Positions 17,891 to 27,328 of a stretch of DNA of 64,000 bases are shown in pieces (the stretch's first letter is position 1; each line of letters starts with the position of its first letter). Both the position numbers and the translations under genes were made by a program. The stretch lies in NCBI GenBank assembly GCA_030430575.1, contig JAUIKF010000029.1, positions 1 through 64,000 on the forward strand, in the 5' to 3' direction. The notes beneath the pieces are model-generated. The model saw nothing but the letters and a program-made list of their open reading frames with translations. It had not been told where the DNA came from and ran no database searches. This stretch comes from Bacteroidia bacterium (GTDB taxonomy: Bacteria > Bacteroidota > Bacteroidia > J057).

Positions 17891-20095
17891 ATGCCATTAC
17901 CTAATAAGCGACCTTTATTTTTCATTGCAGGGTTACTTGCTTTATTGTTTGGGACAAATGTATCTGTATTTGCGCAGATCATAGACGGCCCCGACCTGCA
18001 AGTAGACAGCACATTTCAAGACAGTACACGTCCGATTTTTACCAAGGAAGTAGCGCCTGATACGCGGCGGATCTCTCCTGATGAATTATTTGCACACAAG
18101 CCTTATGAAACGCCTGTTTCTGTGAATATGGTGCGGTTGCCGCATTATGACAAGTTGGATTCTCTGAAAGGATTTGTGCAGACCTTAGGCCAAATGGGCA
18201 AGCCCTATCAGGCGGCTCGCTTTGGGTTCAACGACCGTCATTTTCAACAAAAATCCTGGCGGAATCCCGTTTTCAACCGATACAATGTCTACGTTCTCAA
18301 TCCAGAGACTGAAGTGCCACATTACGATACCAAGACCCAGTACCTTGCTATGGACTATGCGCAGGGCAGTCGTTCCCTCGCTACGATCGATGGTATCTTA
18401 TCCAGAAACATCAATCCTCAATGGAATGTCACGGGCTATTATCAAAATCGGCGCGTAAATGGCGTTTACGGTAGTCATGAGACGAGCCATCGCTCAGTCG
18501 GATTGGGCGTATATTATCGAACGCCATCACGCCGCTATCACTTGTTTAGTACGGGGACATTTGGAGAATTGACCGACAATATCAATGGGGGGGCCGTAAA
18601 TATTACGGGTTCTGCTCAAGAAAATACTTTTCAGAAAAGCCTTCAAAATACCGTATTGACAGACGCTCAGCAGAAGCGCATTGTCAAAAATATCCGAGTG
18701 GATCAAATCTTCCACCTCCTGGGTCACCCCAAAGCCCCTAAAAAAGATACTATTTCTGCTGATAGTTCTATTGGGGTTCACAAAAAAGCACCTGCTCATC
18801 ACCTCAGTCTGCGATGGACCAATCGAATCGAGGGGACTTATCAGCGGTTGCGGGACAACACCGTGGACACTGGAAGGGTTTTTCACAATTTTGTTTCCCC
18901 TTACCCTTATCTTGATCCAGACACCTCGACTATCAGTTATGGGCTGACAACAACAGCCTACCAGACGGAAGGGGCTATGAGTTATAGTTTTTCACCTTCA
19001 GAAGGCCTCGACTGGAACCTGCAAGCGGCATTAGGCTATGAAGCGGTCACCTTTCGCAATGAAGGAGAGATCCTGACGGACAATCGCGCCACCCAACGCG
19101 TCCAGAGCGACCTGACCATCTCAGGCATCAATATGCACTTGCATGGGGAAGCCCGACGAACGAGTTCGTCTTTGTTTGATGCTGAGACATACGCCATGGC
19201 TGAGATGCGCTTAGCGCCTCGCTTGAGAAAAGACAGCCTGCGGCGTATTGGAGATATTTCTTCCGCACCTACCGGCGAAGCTGCTCTGATGGATGCTTCG
19301 GAGGGTGTCAATAGGATGCGTTTACTTACACCAGACCCTTTGCAGTTATGGGTAAGATTGAGCTTTTTTGATCAAAACCCTTCTTTTTTTCAGCAATATT
19401 TTCGCCCAAGGGTTGGCAGTCTTTTTTCCCTAAATGATTCACTCAAAAACAGCCAGCTTCTACATGCACGAGGCGGCATCAGTTGGACGGGCAATCGCCG
19501 TGTGTTAGGTCCAGATACTACTTTGGCGAACTTTGTATCCCTACAAGGCTTTTTCTCTCGGGCAGGGAGGTTTATTTATTATAGTCCTTCTTTTGAGGTG
19601 TTACAGGCAAATACAGGCGAATCCCTTTCTTGGGTAGGCGTTGAACTTAACGGGCGGTATCGGTTTTGGAAAAAATTCTATCTTGAAGCAGATGTCACTC
19701 TTCAGCAAGGCAGCACCAGCGCTACCTCTACAGACCTTGTGCGGTATACTAATCACCTTCCCCAAGCCCATGGACGCGTTTCGCTCTACTATGACAGCCA
19801 AAGCCTGGATTTTGTGGGGCAACTGCGAATAGGTGCAGACCTGCACTTTTTCTCCGAATATCAGGCGTTAGCGCCTGATGTGTTGAGTGGAGACTTTTAT
19901 CCCACAAACTATGTCATCCCAGCCTATCCTCGCCTAGACGGCTATGTTGCCTTTCAAGTCAAGCGTACCTATATCTGGCTACGCCTGATTCACCTCAATG
20001 AATTATTGTTAGAACGCGGCTATTATACCACCCCTTTTTATCCAGAATTGGAACGCACCTTCACCTTTGGCGTCAACTGGACATTCTTTGATTGA
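17891..20095 (+). CDS. Putative outer-membrane porin (Bacteroidota porin_10-like)
   Basis: 734 residues with a signal peptide (cleavage after VSVFAQ) and repeated amphipathic beta strands ending in the C-terminal FTFGVNWTFFD, typical of an outer-membrane barrel. The N-terminal ~140 residues (LDSLKGFVQTLGQMGKPYQAARFG, NRYNVYVLNPETEVPHYDTKTQY) match the 'putative porin' family found downstream of lpxK and purine nucleoside phosphorylase in many Bacteroidota. Solute specificity is unknown. Confidence 0.85.
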   Translation: MPLPNKRPLFFIAGLLALLFGTNVSVFAQIIDGPDLQVDSTFQDSTRPIFTKEVAPDTRRISPDELFAHKPYETPVSVNMVRLPHYDKLDSLKGFVQTLGQMGKPYQAARFGFNDRHFQQKSWRNPVFNRYNVYVLNPETEVPHYDTKTQYLAMDYAQGSRSLATIDGILSRNINPQWNVTGYYQNRRVNGVYGSHETSHRSVGLGVYYRTPSRRYHLFSTGTFGELTDNINGGAVNITGSAQENTFQKSLQNTVLTDAQQKRIVKNIRVDQIFHLLGHPKAPKKDTISADSSIGVHKKAPAHHLSLRWTNRIEGTYQRLRDNTVDTGRVFHNFVSPYPYLDPDTSTISYGLTTTAYQTEGAMSYSFSPSEGLDWNLQAALGYEAVTFRNEGEILTDNRATQRVQSDLTISGINMHLHGEARRTSSSLFDAETYAMAEMRLAPRLRKDSLRRIGDISSAPTGEAALMDASEGVNRMRLLTPDPLQLWVRLSFFDQNPSFFQQYFRPRVGSLFSLNDSLKNSQLLHARGGISWTGNRRVLGPDTTLANFVSLQGFFSRAGRFIYYSPSFEVLQANTGESLSWVGVELNGRYRFWKKFYLEADVTLQQGSTSATSTDLVRYTNHLPQAHGRVSLYYDSQSLDFVGQLRIGADLHFFSEYQALAPDVLSGDFYPTNYVIPAYPRLDGYVAFQVKRTYIWLRLIHLNELLLERGYYTTPFYPELERTFTFGVNWTFFD

Positions 20096-20126
20096 GGATT
20101 TCGAGATAATTGTGGTAATTCGCGCT

Positions 20127-20765
20127 ATGGATCACAAAACCCCTCTGATCATCGTAGGCGCAGGTGCAGAAGCACGCGCCATCCTAGACCTCACCCACCA
20201 CCTGGACGTGTTGGTATATGGCTTTATTTCTGAAGAAGCCGTCGAAGGGCTCCGCGAGCTCAATGATATTTCTGTCATATCACAACTGGAAAGTGAGGAA
20301 TCGCAGCAGCTGCTTGCAGACGCTGATATTCAGGTCGTTATGGCTATTCCCGACATCGAAAGTCGGAGAGACATCACAGACTTCGTCTTGGGACTACGTC
20401 CCCAACTCACGACCCTTATTCATCCTCAGGCTATCATATCAGAGCACTCTGCGCTAGGACAAGGCAATGTTATCGATGCGGGCTGCCTGGTAGGCCCTAA
20501 TACGATTATCGGCGAACACAACTTTTTTTACCCTCACAGCTCCATCGGACCTGACGTTCGGATTGGAGATTTCTGCACCATCCAGTCGGGTGTCAGAATG
20601 GGCAAAGAAGTTGAAATCGACGATGGTGTCTATATCGGCATGGGAGCCATCATCCATCCTGGCGTCGGAATAGGTGCGAAAGCCATGATCGGCCCTGGGG
20701 CTGTCGTGCTACAGGACGTTCCTGAAGGCAAGACTGCAATGGGCAATCCCGCGGTGATAAAATGA
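20127..20765 (+). CDS. NeuD/PglB/VioB-type sugar O- or N-acyltransferase
   Basis: 212 residues from the ATG at 20127; the longer frame starts with a TTG inside the porin gene. An N-terminal Rossmann-like PglD_N domain (PLIIVGAGAEARAILDLTHHL) is followed by a left-handed beta-helix of hexapeptide repeats (ALGQGNVIDAGCLVGPNTIIGEH, IGDFCTIQSGVRMGKEVEI, IGAKAMIGPGAVVLQDVPEG) and the terminal MGNPAVIK. Such enzymes use acyl-CoA to acylate nucleotide sugars for surface glycans. No sugar locus is adjacent, so the substrate is unknown. Its stop overlaps a repeat element. Confidence 0.85.
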   Translation: MDHKTPLIIVGAGAEARAILDLTHHLDVLVYGFISEEAVEGLRELNDISVISQLESEESQQLLADADIQVVMAIPDIESRRDITDFVLGLRPQLTTLIHPQAIISEHSALGQGNVIDAGCLVGPNTIIGEHNFFYPHSSIGPDVRIGDFCTIQSGVRMGKEVEIDDGVYIGMGAIIHPGVGIGAKAMIGPGAVVLQDVPEGKTAMGNPAVIK

Positions 20766-20873
20766 TTATTGATTGACTGATTAATGATTTACAATGGAGA
20801 AATAACTTACTGATTATCAGCATATTAATACTTTTTTAAATCAATAATTAGTCCATTTATCAATCAATAATTC
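20763..20873. repeat. TGATTATTGATTGACTGATTA-family inverted repeat between convergent genes
   Basis: The left arm (20763-20790) contains TGATTATTGATTGACTGATT; the right arm (20838-20873) contains AAATCAATAATTAG and TCAATCAATAATTC. It fills the space between the acyltransferase stop and the coiled-coil gene stop and could act as a bidirectional terminator. Confidence 0.6.
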
Positions 20874-22008
20874 AACTCCCCGCATCTTCCAGCACAGCCT
20901 GTCGAAGCTTTTGCTCAATCATCTTGAGGCGCTTTTCCTTCTCCTCCAATCCTTGGTATTTGAGCTCTTGGGCTTCTATATCTGCGATGCGCATTTTTAG
21001 GTCATTTTCCCGATCGCGCATGAGTTGTTTCTGGATTTCGATCTTGAAGTGCGCATCTCGTACTTCCGCTTCGCGCTCTTCGAGGTCGCGGATTCGGAGT
21101 TGATTGACTCCTTCGGACTGGTTGAGGATACTCAACTGACGCTTCATATCCGCATTCTCATATTCCAAAGAATCCATCCTGCGATATTGGCTACGAGTGA
21201 AGGGAGCGAGGCTCAAAGCTTCATTAAGGCCGTGATTGACGCGGTTGAGGCTGTCCACTTTTCGCTGCATCTTGGCTTGGTGACGCTTCAATAGTCGGTA
21301 TTCTTCATTTTCATGACGCGCCACCATCATTTGGGTGTTGAATTGCTGCTGGATATCTCTATATTTCAAGGTAATATCCCGATGTTGCTTTTTTAACGTT
21401 GCCAACTCTGCAGCCTGATCTTGGTTTTTCTTATAAGCTGTATGCAGATCTGTCTCCACCCGCTTCCAAAGCTCTCCGTTTTCTACTTCAAGCTTCACCA
21501 TCTTAGATTCCATCTCTTTGAACTTGTATTGCATAGGACCCGCACTCAACTCTGTCTGACGCTTGAGTTCGATTAGCTCATTGGCAGCTTTGGTCTTTTC
21601 GGCTTCCAAGCGCCGAATGCGATCCATAAAGTGCTGGGTCGTCTTACGTGTTTCTGCCTGGTGGGCCAGGTATTTTGCTTGCAAGCCATTATTTTGCTTT
21701 GTCAATTGAGCGATTCGCGCCCGGTTGGCCTGAAGTTCTCCCACCATCTGGTTGGTGTTTCCTCGGCTCTTGGCTTGCTCTTTCAGTTGAAAATTGGCTT
21801 TTTCTAGCGCCTGAATGCGCTTTTGGGCTTCCAGCAAGGCATCATCGGCCTCGACAAGGCTTTGATTGTTTTGTAGAATAATTTGGGTAATCTGCTGGCG
21901 AAGGTTGTCTACTTCATATTTGAGAGACTCAATCGATTCCTTCCTACTCTGGGCAGAGATAGTGCCAATGGCAAGTAATAACGTAACCGTTAAGATGACC
22001 TTTTTCAT
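20872..22008 (-). CDS. Exported coiled-coil protein
   Basis: 378 residues. The signal peptide (MKKVILTVTLLLAIGTISAQ) is followed by almost continuous coiled coil from about residue 25 to the end (LKYEVDNLRQQITQIILQNN, ERLAEEREAEV-like heptads, LKMIEQKLRQAV). Strongly charged, with many Gln, Glu, Lys and Arg. No named family. It is likely a periplasmic structural or tethering protein (inference). Confidence 0.75.
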   Translation of the reverse strand: MKKVILTVTLLLAIGTISAQSRKESIESLKYEVDNLRQQITQIILQNNQSLVEADDALLEAQKRIQALEKANFQLKEQAKSRGNTNQMVGELQANRARIAQLTKQNNGLQAKYLAHQAETRKTTQHFMDRIRRLEAEKTKAANELIELKRQTELSAGPMQYKFKEMESKMVKLEVENGELWKRVETDLHTAYKKNQDQAAELATLKKQHRDITLKYRDIQQQFNTQMMVARHENEEYRLLKRHQAKMQRKVDSLNRVNHGLNEALSLAPFTRSQYRRMDSLEYENADMKRQLSILNQSEGVNQLRIRDLEEREAEVRDAHFKIEIQKQLMRDRENDLKMRIADIEAQELKYQGLEEKEKRLKMIEQKLRQAVLEDAGS

Positions 22009-22120
22009 GTTTGAGGGGCTAAATGGAGTACATTTACTTCAAGGCAAATATCGCTCCAAATAGCACACTCTCCAAAATGGTCCATATGTATGAAATATAG
22101 GAGAGGGGAAAAGAAGATAT

Positions 22121-22175
22121 CAGAATGATGATTTATGAACAAGGCATGCCCTGAGCGCAGCCGAAGGGATTGAAG
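22121..22175. repeat. GAACAAGGCATGCCCTGAGCG repeat, copy 1
   Basis: CAGAATGATGATTTATGAAC is followed by AAGGCATGCCCTGAGCGCAG and CCGAAGGGATTGA. The reverse complement of the second part (ATCCCTTCGACTTCGCTCAG, then GGCATGCCTTGTTC) is at 28788-28826, so this is a dispersed repeat. It lies upstream of the coiled-coil gene and contains its own short palindrome GGCATGCC. Confidence 0.6.
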
Positions 22176-22235
22176 AAGGAATGAGGCTGCTTTCACCTCT
22201 TAAATCTGCAATCCTAGTTCATTATTCTGCAATCT

Positions 22236-23501
22236 CTAGGCCTCTGCTTTCACTAGCTCAAGCACTGTCACTTCTGGCAAGATGCCCGAGCGGCCCATAT
22301 ATCCTAAGTGGCCAAAGCCACGATTGACATAGATACTTTGCTTTTTGTCCTCATCCTGATATAAGCCTGCCCATTGTTTATAGCGCCAACTGGCGGGACT
22401 CCACTTAATTTTCAGAGCTGGGATCTCTAGCCCAAACTGCATTCCATGGGTATGGCCAGACATCGTCAGGTCAAAATTGAGGGCATGCGGTCGTACTTTT
22501 TCGTCCCAATGAGAGGGATCATGGGACAGCAATATTCTAACGTCAGCTGCTTCTGTCCCCTTTGCCGCTTTGTCAAGATCTCCATTTTCACCAAACCCTT
22601 TTCCCCAATTCTCTACTCCTACAATAGCCATCCGATCTTCTCCTTTCACAAGGAAATCATGCTCATTTCGCAGCAAGCGCCAGCCAAGTCCTTCATGTGC
22701 CTTGACCATGCGCTCCATATGGTGACGACGGCCTTCTCTAGAGAGCGTATTATCATAGCGACCATAGTCGTGATTCCCTAGGACGGAATAGACCCCCGCA
22801 GGTGCAGTGATTTGGCTAAAAATATCTTCAAAGCCCTGCAATTCACTGATGTTATTATTCACCAAGTCCCCCGAAAAGCAGACCATATCAGACTGCTGAT
22901 CCATGATCAAATCTATCCCTCGCTGGACTGCCTCTTTATCATCAAAACTGCCCACATGAATATCCGAGATCTGAGTGATTGTAAAGCCCTCAAAACTTTT
23001 GGGAAGGCCTACAATAGGCACTTTATGTTTATGTAAGGTAAATTGATAGCGGCCCCTGAAGATGCCATTCATCATGAAGGCAAAGGGAATCCCTGCCAAG
23101 ACAATCGCAGACTGGCTAATAAATTTGGAGCGAGATATTGTCTTTTTTGCAATGGTTTCGGGAGGGGTAAAGGTATTTTGAGTAGGGGGGTTTTGGAAAA
23201 AACGGTAGAGCCATTTGCCGCCACGTACGATATCTTCCAAGAGCATAACAGTTGCTATGATGATTTTTGGAACCCACCAGGTGATAAAGAAGGTGAAAAA
23301 CCAGGATGTAGTGGCACTACGAACTCTCATCCCTCCCATGATCGCGATGATCATCGAAATCAAGCCGACAATAAATAAGATATTGATTCCCCAATAGGTC
23401 CACTTGACCCACGTCTTTTTACCCAACACCTTCTTAATCGCTGGAAAGGCATAAAAGTCCGTTAGCAGGTATAATCCTAGGATAATGAATGGGAAAGCCA
23501 T
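22236..23501 (-). CDS. Membrane-bound calcineurin-like metallophosphoesterase
   Basis: 421 residues. The first ~150 hold several membrane helices (FPFIILGLYLLTDF, VKWTYWGINILFIVGLISMIIAIMGG, WFFTFFITWWVPKIIIATVMLL). The catalytic domain has all five metallophosphoesterase blocks: DIHVGSFDD, FSGDLVNN, LGNHDYG, LLSHDPSHWD and MSGHTHGMQ. Similar to YkuE/YaeI-type enzymes; relatives act on phospholipid intermediates such as UDP-diacylglucosamine, but the substrate here is not determined. Confidence 0.9.
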   Translation of the reverse strand: MAFPFIILGLYLLTDFYAFPAIKKVLGKKTWVKWTYWGINILFIVGLISMIIAIMGGMRVRSATTSWFFTFFITWWVPKIIIATVMLLEDIVRGGKWLYRFFQNPPTQNTFTPPETIAKKTISRSKFISQSAIVLAGIPFAFMMNGIFRGRYQFTLHKHKVPIVGLPKSFEGFTITQISDIHVGSFDDKEAVQRGIDLIMDQQSDMVCFSGDLVNNNISELQGFEDIFSQITAPAGVYSVLGNHDYGRYDNTLSREGRRHHMERMVKAHEGLGWRLLRNEHDFLVKGEDRMAIVGVENWGKGFGENGDLDKAAKGTEAADVRILLSHDPSHWDEKVRPHALNFDLTMSGHTHGMQFGLEIPALKIKWSPASWRYKQWAGLYQDEDKKQSIYVNRGFGHLGYMGRSGILPEVTVLELVKAEA

Positions 23502-23596
23502 AAATAGGGATAATAGATAGCGTAAAAATAGGAGAAATTTATTGCCAATGGATACTTATAACAGGGATGAAATGTTTAAAGATAAAGGATAAGAGG

Positions 23597-24412
23597 CTAT
23601 GAATTGCCGGCTACCTCATTGATGCCTATCATATACCAACCTGCTGTTGTCACAAAATCCCTGAAAAAGGGAATCGCTGCGATAAGCCCAAATTGCTTAC
23701 GGGGTTTCAGGCCAAATTTGAAGCGGTAAATGGGATTAAATAAAAATAATCTCCGATCGTCAACCACCAGGTCACTGCGCTTGACAATGCGCTCAAACCT
23801 TCCTATCGATATTCTAGTAGCCTTGATATCGGACAATTCTTGGATGACCCAGTCAGGCTCTTTTCCTGCTTTCAATATTGCCTTATACAGTCCCAAAGGC
23901 AGCAAATGGTACCAGGGCAATTTTCCCAGCCACTTGGACTTGCAGATCTGCTGGTGGCCCCCAAATGGCATGCGCCATGGTGGGAAGCCAAAAAATATTT
24001 TCCCTCCTGGCACTAAGAACCGCTTGATATATGGGATAAAGCGCTCCTGATCAGGGATATGTTCAATGGTATCTTTGAGGAGAATAATGTCAAACTGCCC
24101 AGACCATTTTTCATCAAACGCTTCATCATAGACATTCTGCGCCACAAAATCAGCTTGACCGGCTGCTACCTGATCTGCCATCATCCGTTTGGCAGTCTCG
24201 ATACGTGCTGGATGCAGATCGACCCCGAGACACCAGCATCCTCGCTCGACAAAGGGTTTCAGTACCCCTCCTTCAGCTGCTCCAATCTCCAGGACTTTCA
24301 TGCCTGGTTGGATCGCTATGCTTTTTTCAATAAAGGGCAGCAAGTAGTCTTGGGCATTGAGGTACTGCTGGCGGAAGCGCTCCTCAAGGGATGTGTGTTG
24401 TTTTAAAGCCAT
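23597..24412 (-). CDS. Class I SAM-dependent methyltransferase
   Basis: 271 residues from the ATG at 24412; the seven-residue longer form begins at a TTG. Motif I (VLEIGAAEGGVLKPFVERG), the acidic loop (GVDLHPARIETAKRMM), and motif II/III (FDIILLKDTIEHIPDQERFIPYIKRFLVPGGKIFFGFPPW) are clear. The C-terminal ~100 residues (ICKSKWLGKLPWYHLLPLGLYKAILKAG) are basic and aromatic, as in Methyltransf_11 proteins acting on lipids or glycans. Substrate unknown. Confidence 0.85.
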   Translation of the reverse strand: MALKQHTSLEERFRQQYLNAQDYLLPFIEKSIAIQPGMKVLEIGAAEGGVLKPFVERGCWCLGVDLHPARIETAKRMMADQVAAGQADFVAQNVYDEAFDEKWSGQFDIILLKDTIEHIPDQERFIPYIKRFLVPGGKIFFGFPPWRMPFGGHQQICKSKWLGKLPWYHLLPLGLYKAILKAGKEPDWVIQELSDIKATRISIGRFERIVKRSDLVVDDRRLFLFNPIYRFKFGLKPRKQFGLIAAIPFFRDFVTTAGWYMIGINEVAGNS

Positions 24413-24453
24413 AGTGTCTAAAATGCGGCCCAAAGATAAGGATAAAAAGCAAA

Positions 24454-24490
24454 TCAGGATGCACCAGTATTATTGACTGATGCATCCTGA
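24454..24490 (-). terminator. Stem-loop downstream of the EF-hand gene
   Basis: TCAGGATGCA (24454-24463) pairs perfectly with TGCATCCTGA (24481-24490) around a 17-base loop, 24 bases after the EF-hand protein stop on the minus strand. The tail is only moderately T-rich. Confidence 0.55.
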
Positions 24491-24513
24491 ATGAATATCT
24501 ATTTCAGAGGGTA

Positions 24514-25224
24514 CTATCGACGACCTAGCTGAATATTCGTAGGCCAGAAGGACATTTCATAAAACTGATCCAGTTTGGGGTGACGACGGAAAAAATCCTT
24601 GTGAGAAGCTCGCCATCCGAGCATTTCAGGGAGGCGGCTATTGGTGTCGTTGTTTTTGTATAAAATGCGCGCAGCGAGGGGGTTAGAAGCCATCCAGCAT
24701 AGATTTTTCTGAAGGCTTACCAGCGCTTCTGGATGCTGTGAAGTCCATAGTTTGTCCTCATATAGTGATTCTGCTAACTCGCTGTGGCTATACATCCAAC
24801 TCAGGTTGGCAAACAGGCGCACAACCAATTGGGGGTGTTGTTTTAAATAGCTGAGTTCTAAATCTGCCAGTTGAGGATAGCTCTCTTCTAGGGCACGTAA
24901 GTCCTTGCGATCCATATTTTGACGGTAAATAAATTCCGTCCGTACACGATGATATAATTCATTGAAACTGAGAAGCCCATCACGATTTTTATCACTTAAT
25001 TGAAAGTGTCTTTCTACTAGGTAGTAGGTGAATTCTCTCGGAAACCGCAGCATCTCATCACGATCTAGTAAGGCATCGTCATTTTGGTCTGCAATGATAA
25101 AACGCTCCTCCAGATACCATTCGGTAATTTTCTGGCTCATCGGATCGATTTGGGCAGTGGCTAGCTTGGCAAAGCAGCAAAGGGAAATTGTAACTAGGAA
25201 GAATTTGGTAAGGGGAAGTCTCAT
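24514..25224 (-). CDS. Exported EF-hand domain protein
   Basis: 236 residues with a signal peptide (MRLPLTKFFLVTISLCCFAKLATAQ). Two canonical EF-hand loops lie at about residues 48-60 (DQNDDALLDRDEM) and 78-90 (DKNRDGLLSFNEL), both with acidic residues at positions 1, 3, 5 and 12. The remaining ~140 residues are helical with repeated HP-x-(L/A) motifs (QHPQLVVRLFANL, SQHPEALVSLQKNL, SNPLAARILYKN, RHPKLDQFYEM). A calcium-binding periplasmic protein of unknown partner. Confidence 0.8.
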   Translation of the reverse strand: MRLPLTKFFLVTISLCCFAKLATAQIDPMSQKITEWYLEERFIIADQNDDALLDRDEMLRFPREFTYYLVERHFQLSDKNRDGLLSFNELYHRVRTEFIYRQNMDRKDLRALEESYPQLADLELSYLKQHPQLVVRLFANLSWMYSHSELAESLYEDKLWTSQHPEALVSLQKNLCWMASNPLAARILYKNNDTNSRLPEMLGWRASHKDFFRRHPKLDQFYEMSFWPTNIQLGRR

Positions 25225-25654
25225 GTTAATATATGTGTTTGGAAAGGGTCTGGTAACCTCTTTTCAAAAAGAATGCCCACTTATACCATAATTGGGTAAC
25301 AGTGGGGAGTCGGGGTTAAATAAAGGTGTGTGGAGGGAACTAGTTTTCAAGAAAACAACCATAAAACGTTCAAATACCTGAATTATTGGCATATTCGAGG
25401 CGCAAATTTAGGTTTTTCGATGGTTTTTCCTAACATCCTACCTGGAAAGATGTGTACTTTTTTAGCTACGATAGGCCATGTGCCTTTTGTATACATTATT
25501 ATACACTTGTAATACAAAAAGAAACGGTCCCTATTTGGGACCGTTCTAATTCTCAAGACAGCTAATTTTGAGATTTACACTTAACTAACAGATAGTCTAA
25601 TTACGAGAAGCCTATCGATTAGTTTCAATATTCCGCCAAGGATAAAGTCATTAT
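25225..25654. other. 430-base intergenic region
   Basis: Lies between two minus-strand genes. It holds the terminator of the 25655 gene at 25523-25545 and otherwise A+T-rich DNA that should contain the EF-hand promoter. A 60-codon frame on the plus strand has no start context or recognisable sequence. No RNA gene was seen. Confidence 0.5.
25523..25545 (-). terminator. Terminator of the sigma/anti-sigma operon
   Basis: AACGGTCCC and GGGACCGTT form a 9-bp perfect stem around TATTT. On the minus strand it is followed by TTTCTTTTTG. It is about 110 bases past the stop at 25655. Confidence 0.75.
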
Positions 25655-27328
25655 TTATTTTACCCCAAAAGTATACATCAAGGACATCGCTCCACCAGCT
25701 GCATGCAGTTTCTGGTTTTTTGCGCCTATTCGCTGAAGCCCTAATTGTAGATAAGGCTCTATCTGCAAATGAAGCTTTTCTCCCAACTTCCACTCTATTC
25801 CAGGTGCAATTTGCAAGGTACCCACATAGGTCTTGGCACTTGCATGCTGATATTCTGGTTCTATTCTTTCGTACAAATGCGTTCCCAAACGAGGATCCCT
25901 CGGATCTGTGACGGGTATGGCTAATCTCAGTGTCTCACTGACATTCGAAGCTGACATGGGATTAAATTCGAAATGATCTTCTTCTAAGGTGATAAAAGGG
26001 GTCAAGCCTGCTTGAAAGTAGAATGACAATGGGCTATTTGACTGAAAGTGATATTTGGCAAGAATGGGTAGTTCTAACAATCTAAAATTCGCCTTGAAGC
26101 GAGCAATATTGAAAGGCGTTGTACCTACACTTCCTTGATCTTTGTTGGGCACAAAATCCATCCGGTCATATTTCTTATTAGCATATAACAAGCCCGTAAC
26201 TAAACTCCATTGTCCCGTGATCGGCAATTCAACCCTAACTCCGGAAGCAAAGCCCATTTCTCCCAATTCATTCAGTTCCGAAACGCTAGAGAAACCAGCA
26301 CCATAGAGTCCCAGTCGGAAGTTCCCAACCCCTTCAGACTTACCTGATGATGTTTCAGGCAACAAATGCCTTCCAGCCAGTCTGACTTGATTGGCGATTC
26401 TTTGTTCAGCAATGCTATTGGATTTGGACACACCACGAGGATCAATGAGGTGACAGATTCTTTGAGGCTGCTTATCTCTTGGATAAGTACCATAAATGAC
26501 TTGCGTTTCTATCCCTGTACTTTCCCCTCGTGTACTTCCCAATTCCGCTAAATCAACTACCTCTGCCTCTACTACATGAGAAGGTGCAGTTGACCTTAGG
26601 GTTTCCCCACCGCGTAGTTTCTGGGTATTTCCCGAACTAGGAACTGCAAGAGATGAAGTAATAGAAACTTCATCGTTTGCCCCTTCTGGGGAAACAACTT
26701 GAGGAGCTATGTCCTTATTCTGCTTGTCATCTACAGAAGACATTTCATCAGCTTGAGCAGCCTCTGGCGTTTCGGTTAGGGGTTGGCCTTTTGTTTCTGT
26801 GGAAATAATTGCCTCCAAATTGCCAGCAGCAAATTGTTCACCAACGGGGTTCTTTTTCCAACTAAAAAGGACTACAAGTAAGATGGCAAAGAACCAGAGG
26901 AGATTTCTATTGGCAGTAGGGGTATGAGGAAATGCCTGGTCGAGCTGCCCTGCCATTACGCCCCAATCATCAGGTACATAGGGGACTGCGTGATTTCCTA
27001 GTTTATCAGCCATCTCCGCATCAAATGACGCATCTAGCGCTTCTTCTAACATCATCCAGTCACCAGCAGCAGGCACCATAGCTTCTAGCTCGGGTGCCGT
27101 TAGTTTTTCGCTTATCGCTCGGTCAAAGGGATTCATTAGCTCTAGTTCCATTGCGTCCCAATCTGCTGGGACATAGGGCACCTCGGCGTCTTGCAATTTG
27201 GCGCGTACCGCCTCATCAAAAGGCGCGTCCAATTGCTCAGCAAAAGCGTCCCAGTCTGAAGCCACAAAAGGCAGCTCCAGATTCAGCAGCTTAGTACGTA
27301 CAATTTCATCAAAGTAATTATCCTGCAT
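25655..27328 (-). CDS. Anti-sigma-like protein with inner-membrane helix and outer-membrane beta-barrel
   Basis: 557 residues from the ATG at 27328, which overlaps the sigma gene end by 11 bases (the longer frame uses a TTG). The N-terminal 130 residues carry four tandem copies of a ~31-residue unit beginning at residues 6, 37, 68 and 102 with the pattern F-D-x(3)-R/x-x-K-L ... V-x-x-D-W-x-x-M/L. A single membrane helix follows (LLWFFAILLVVLFSW, ~143-157). A low-complexity periplasmic linker of ~170 residues leads to a C-terminal barrel (LGLYGAGFSSVSELN, SLVTGLLYANKKYDR, LPILAKYHFQSNSPLSFYFQAGLTPFITL). This layout matches the dual-membrane-spanning anti-sigma factors described in Bacteroides. 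It likely sequesters the adjacent sigma factor; that is inference from order and overlap. Confidence 0.75.
   Translation of the reverse strand: MQDNYFDEIVRTKLLNLELPFVASDWDAFAEQLDAPFDEAVRAKLQDAEVPYVPADWDAMELELMNPFDRAISEKLTAPELEAMVPAAGDWMMLEEALDASFDAEMADKLGNHAVPYVPDDWGVMAGQLDQAFPHTPTANRNLLWFFAILLVVLFSWKKNPVGEQFAAGNLEAIISTETKGQPLTETPEAAQADEMSSVDDKQNKDIAPQVVSPEGANDEVSITSSLAVPSSGNTQKLRGGETLRSTAPSHVVEAEVVDLAELGSTRGESTGIETQVIYGTYPRDKQPQRICHLIDPRGVSKSNSIAEQRIANQVRLAGRHLLPETSSGKSEGVGNFRLGLYGAGFSSVSELNELGEMGFASGVRVELPITGQWSLVTGLLYANKKYDRMDFVPNKDQGSVGTTPFNIARFKANFRLLELPILAKYHFQSNSPLSFYFQAGLTPFITLEEDHFEFNPMSASNVSETLRLAIPVTDPRDPRLGTHLYERIEPEYQHASAKTYVGTLQIAPGIEWKLGEKLHLQIEPYLQLGLQRIGAKNQKLHAAGGAMSLMYTFGVK

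Noticed and set aside
22005-22196. 63-codon frame upstream of the coiled-coil gene
   Set aside because: Largely translated from the GGCATGCCCTGAGCG dispersed repeat.
25330-25512. 60-codon plus-strand frame in the 430-base gap
   Set aside because: No conserved sequence or start context; overlaps only non-coding DNA.
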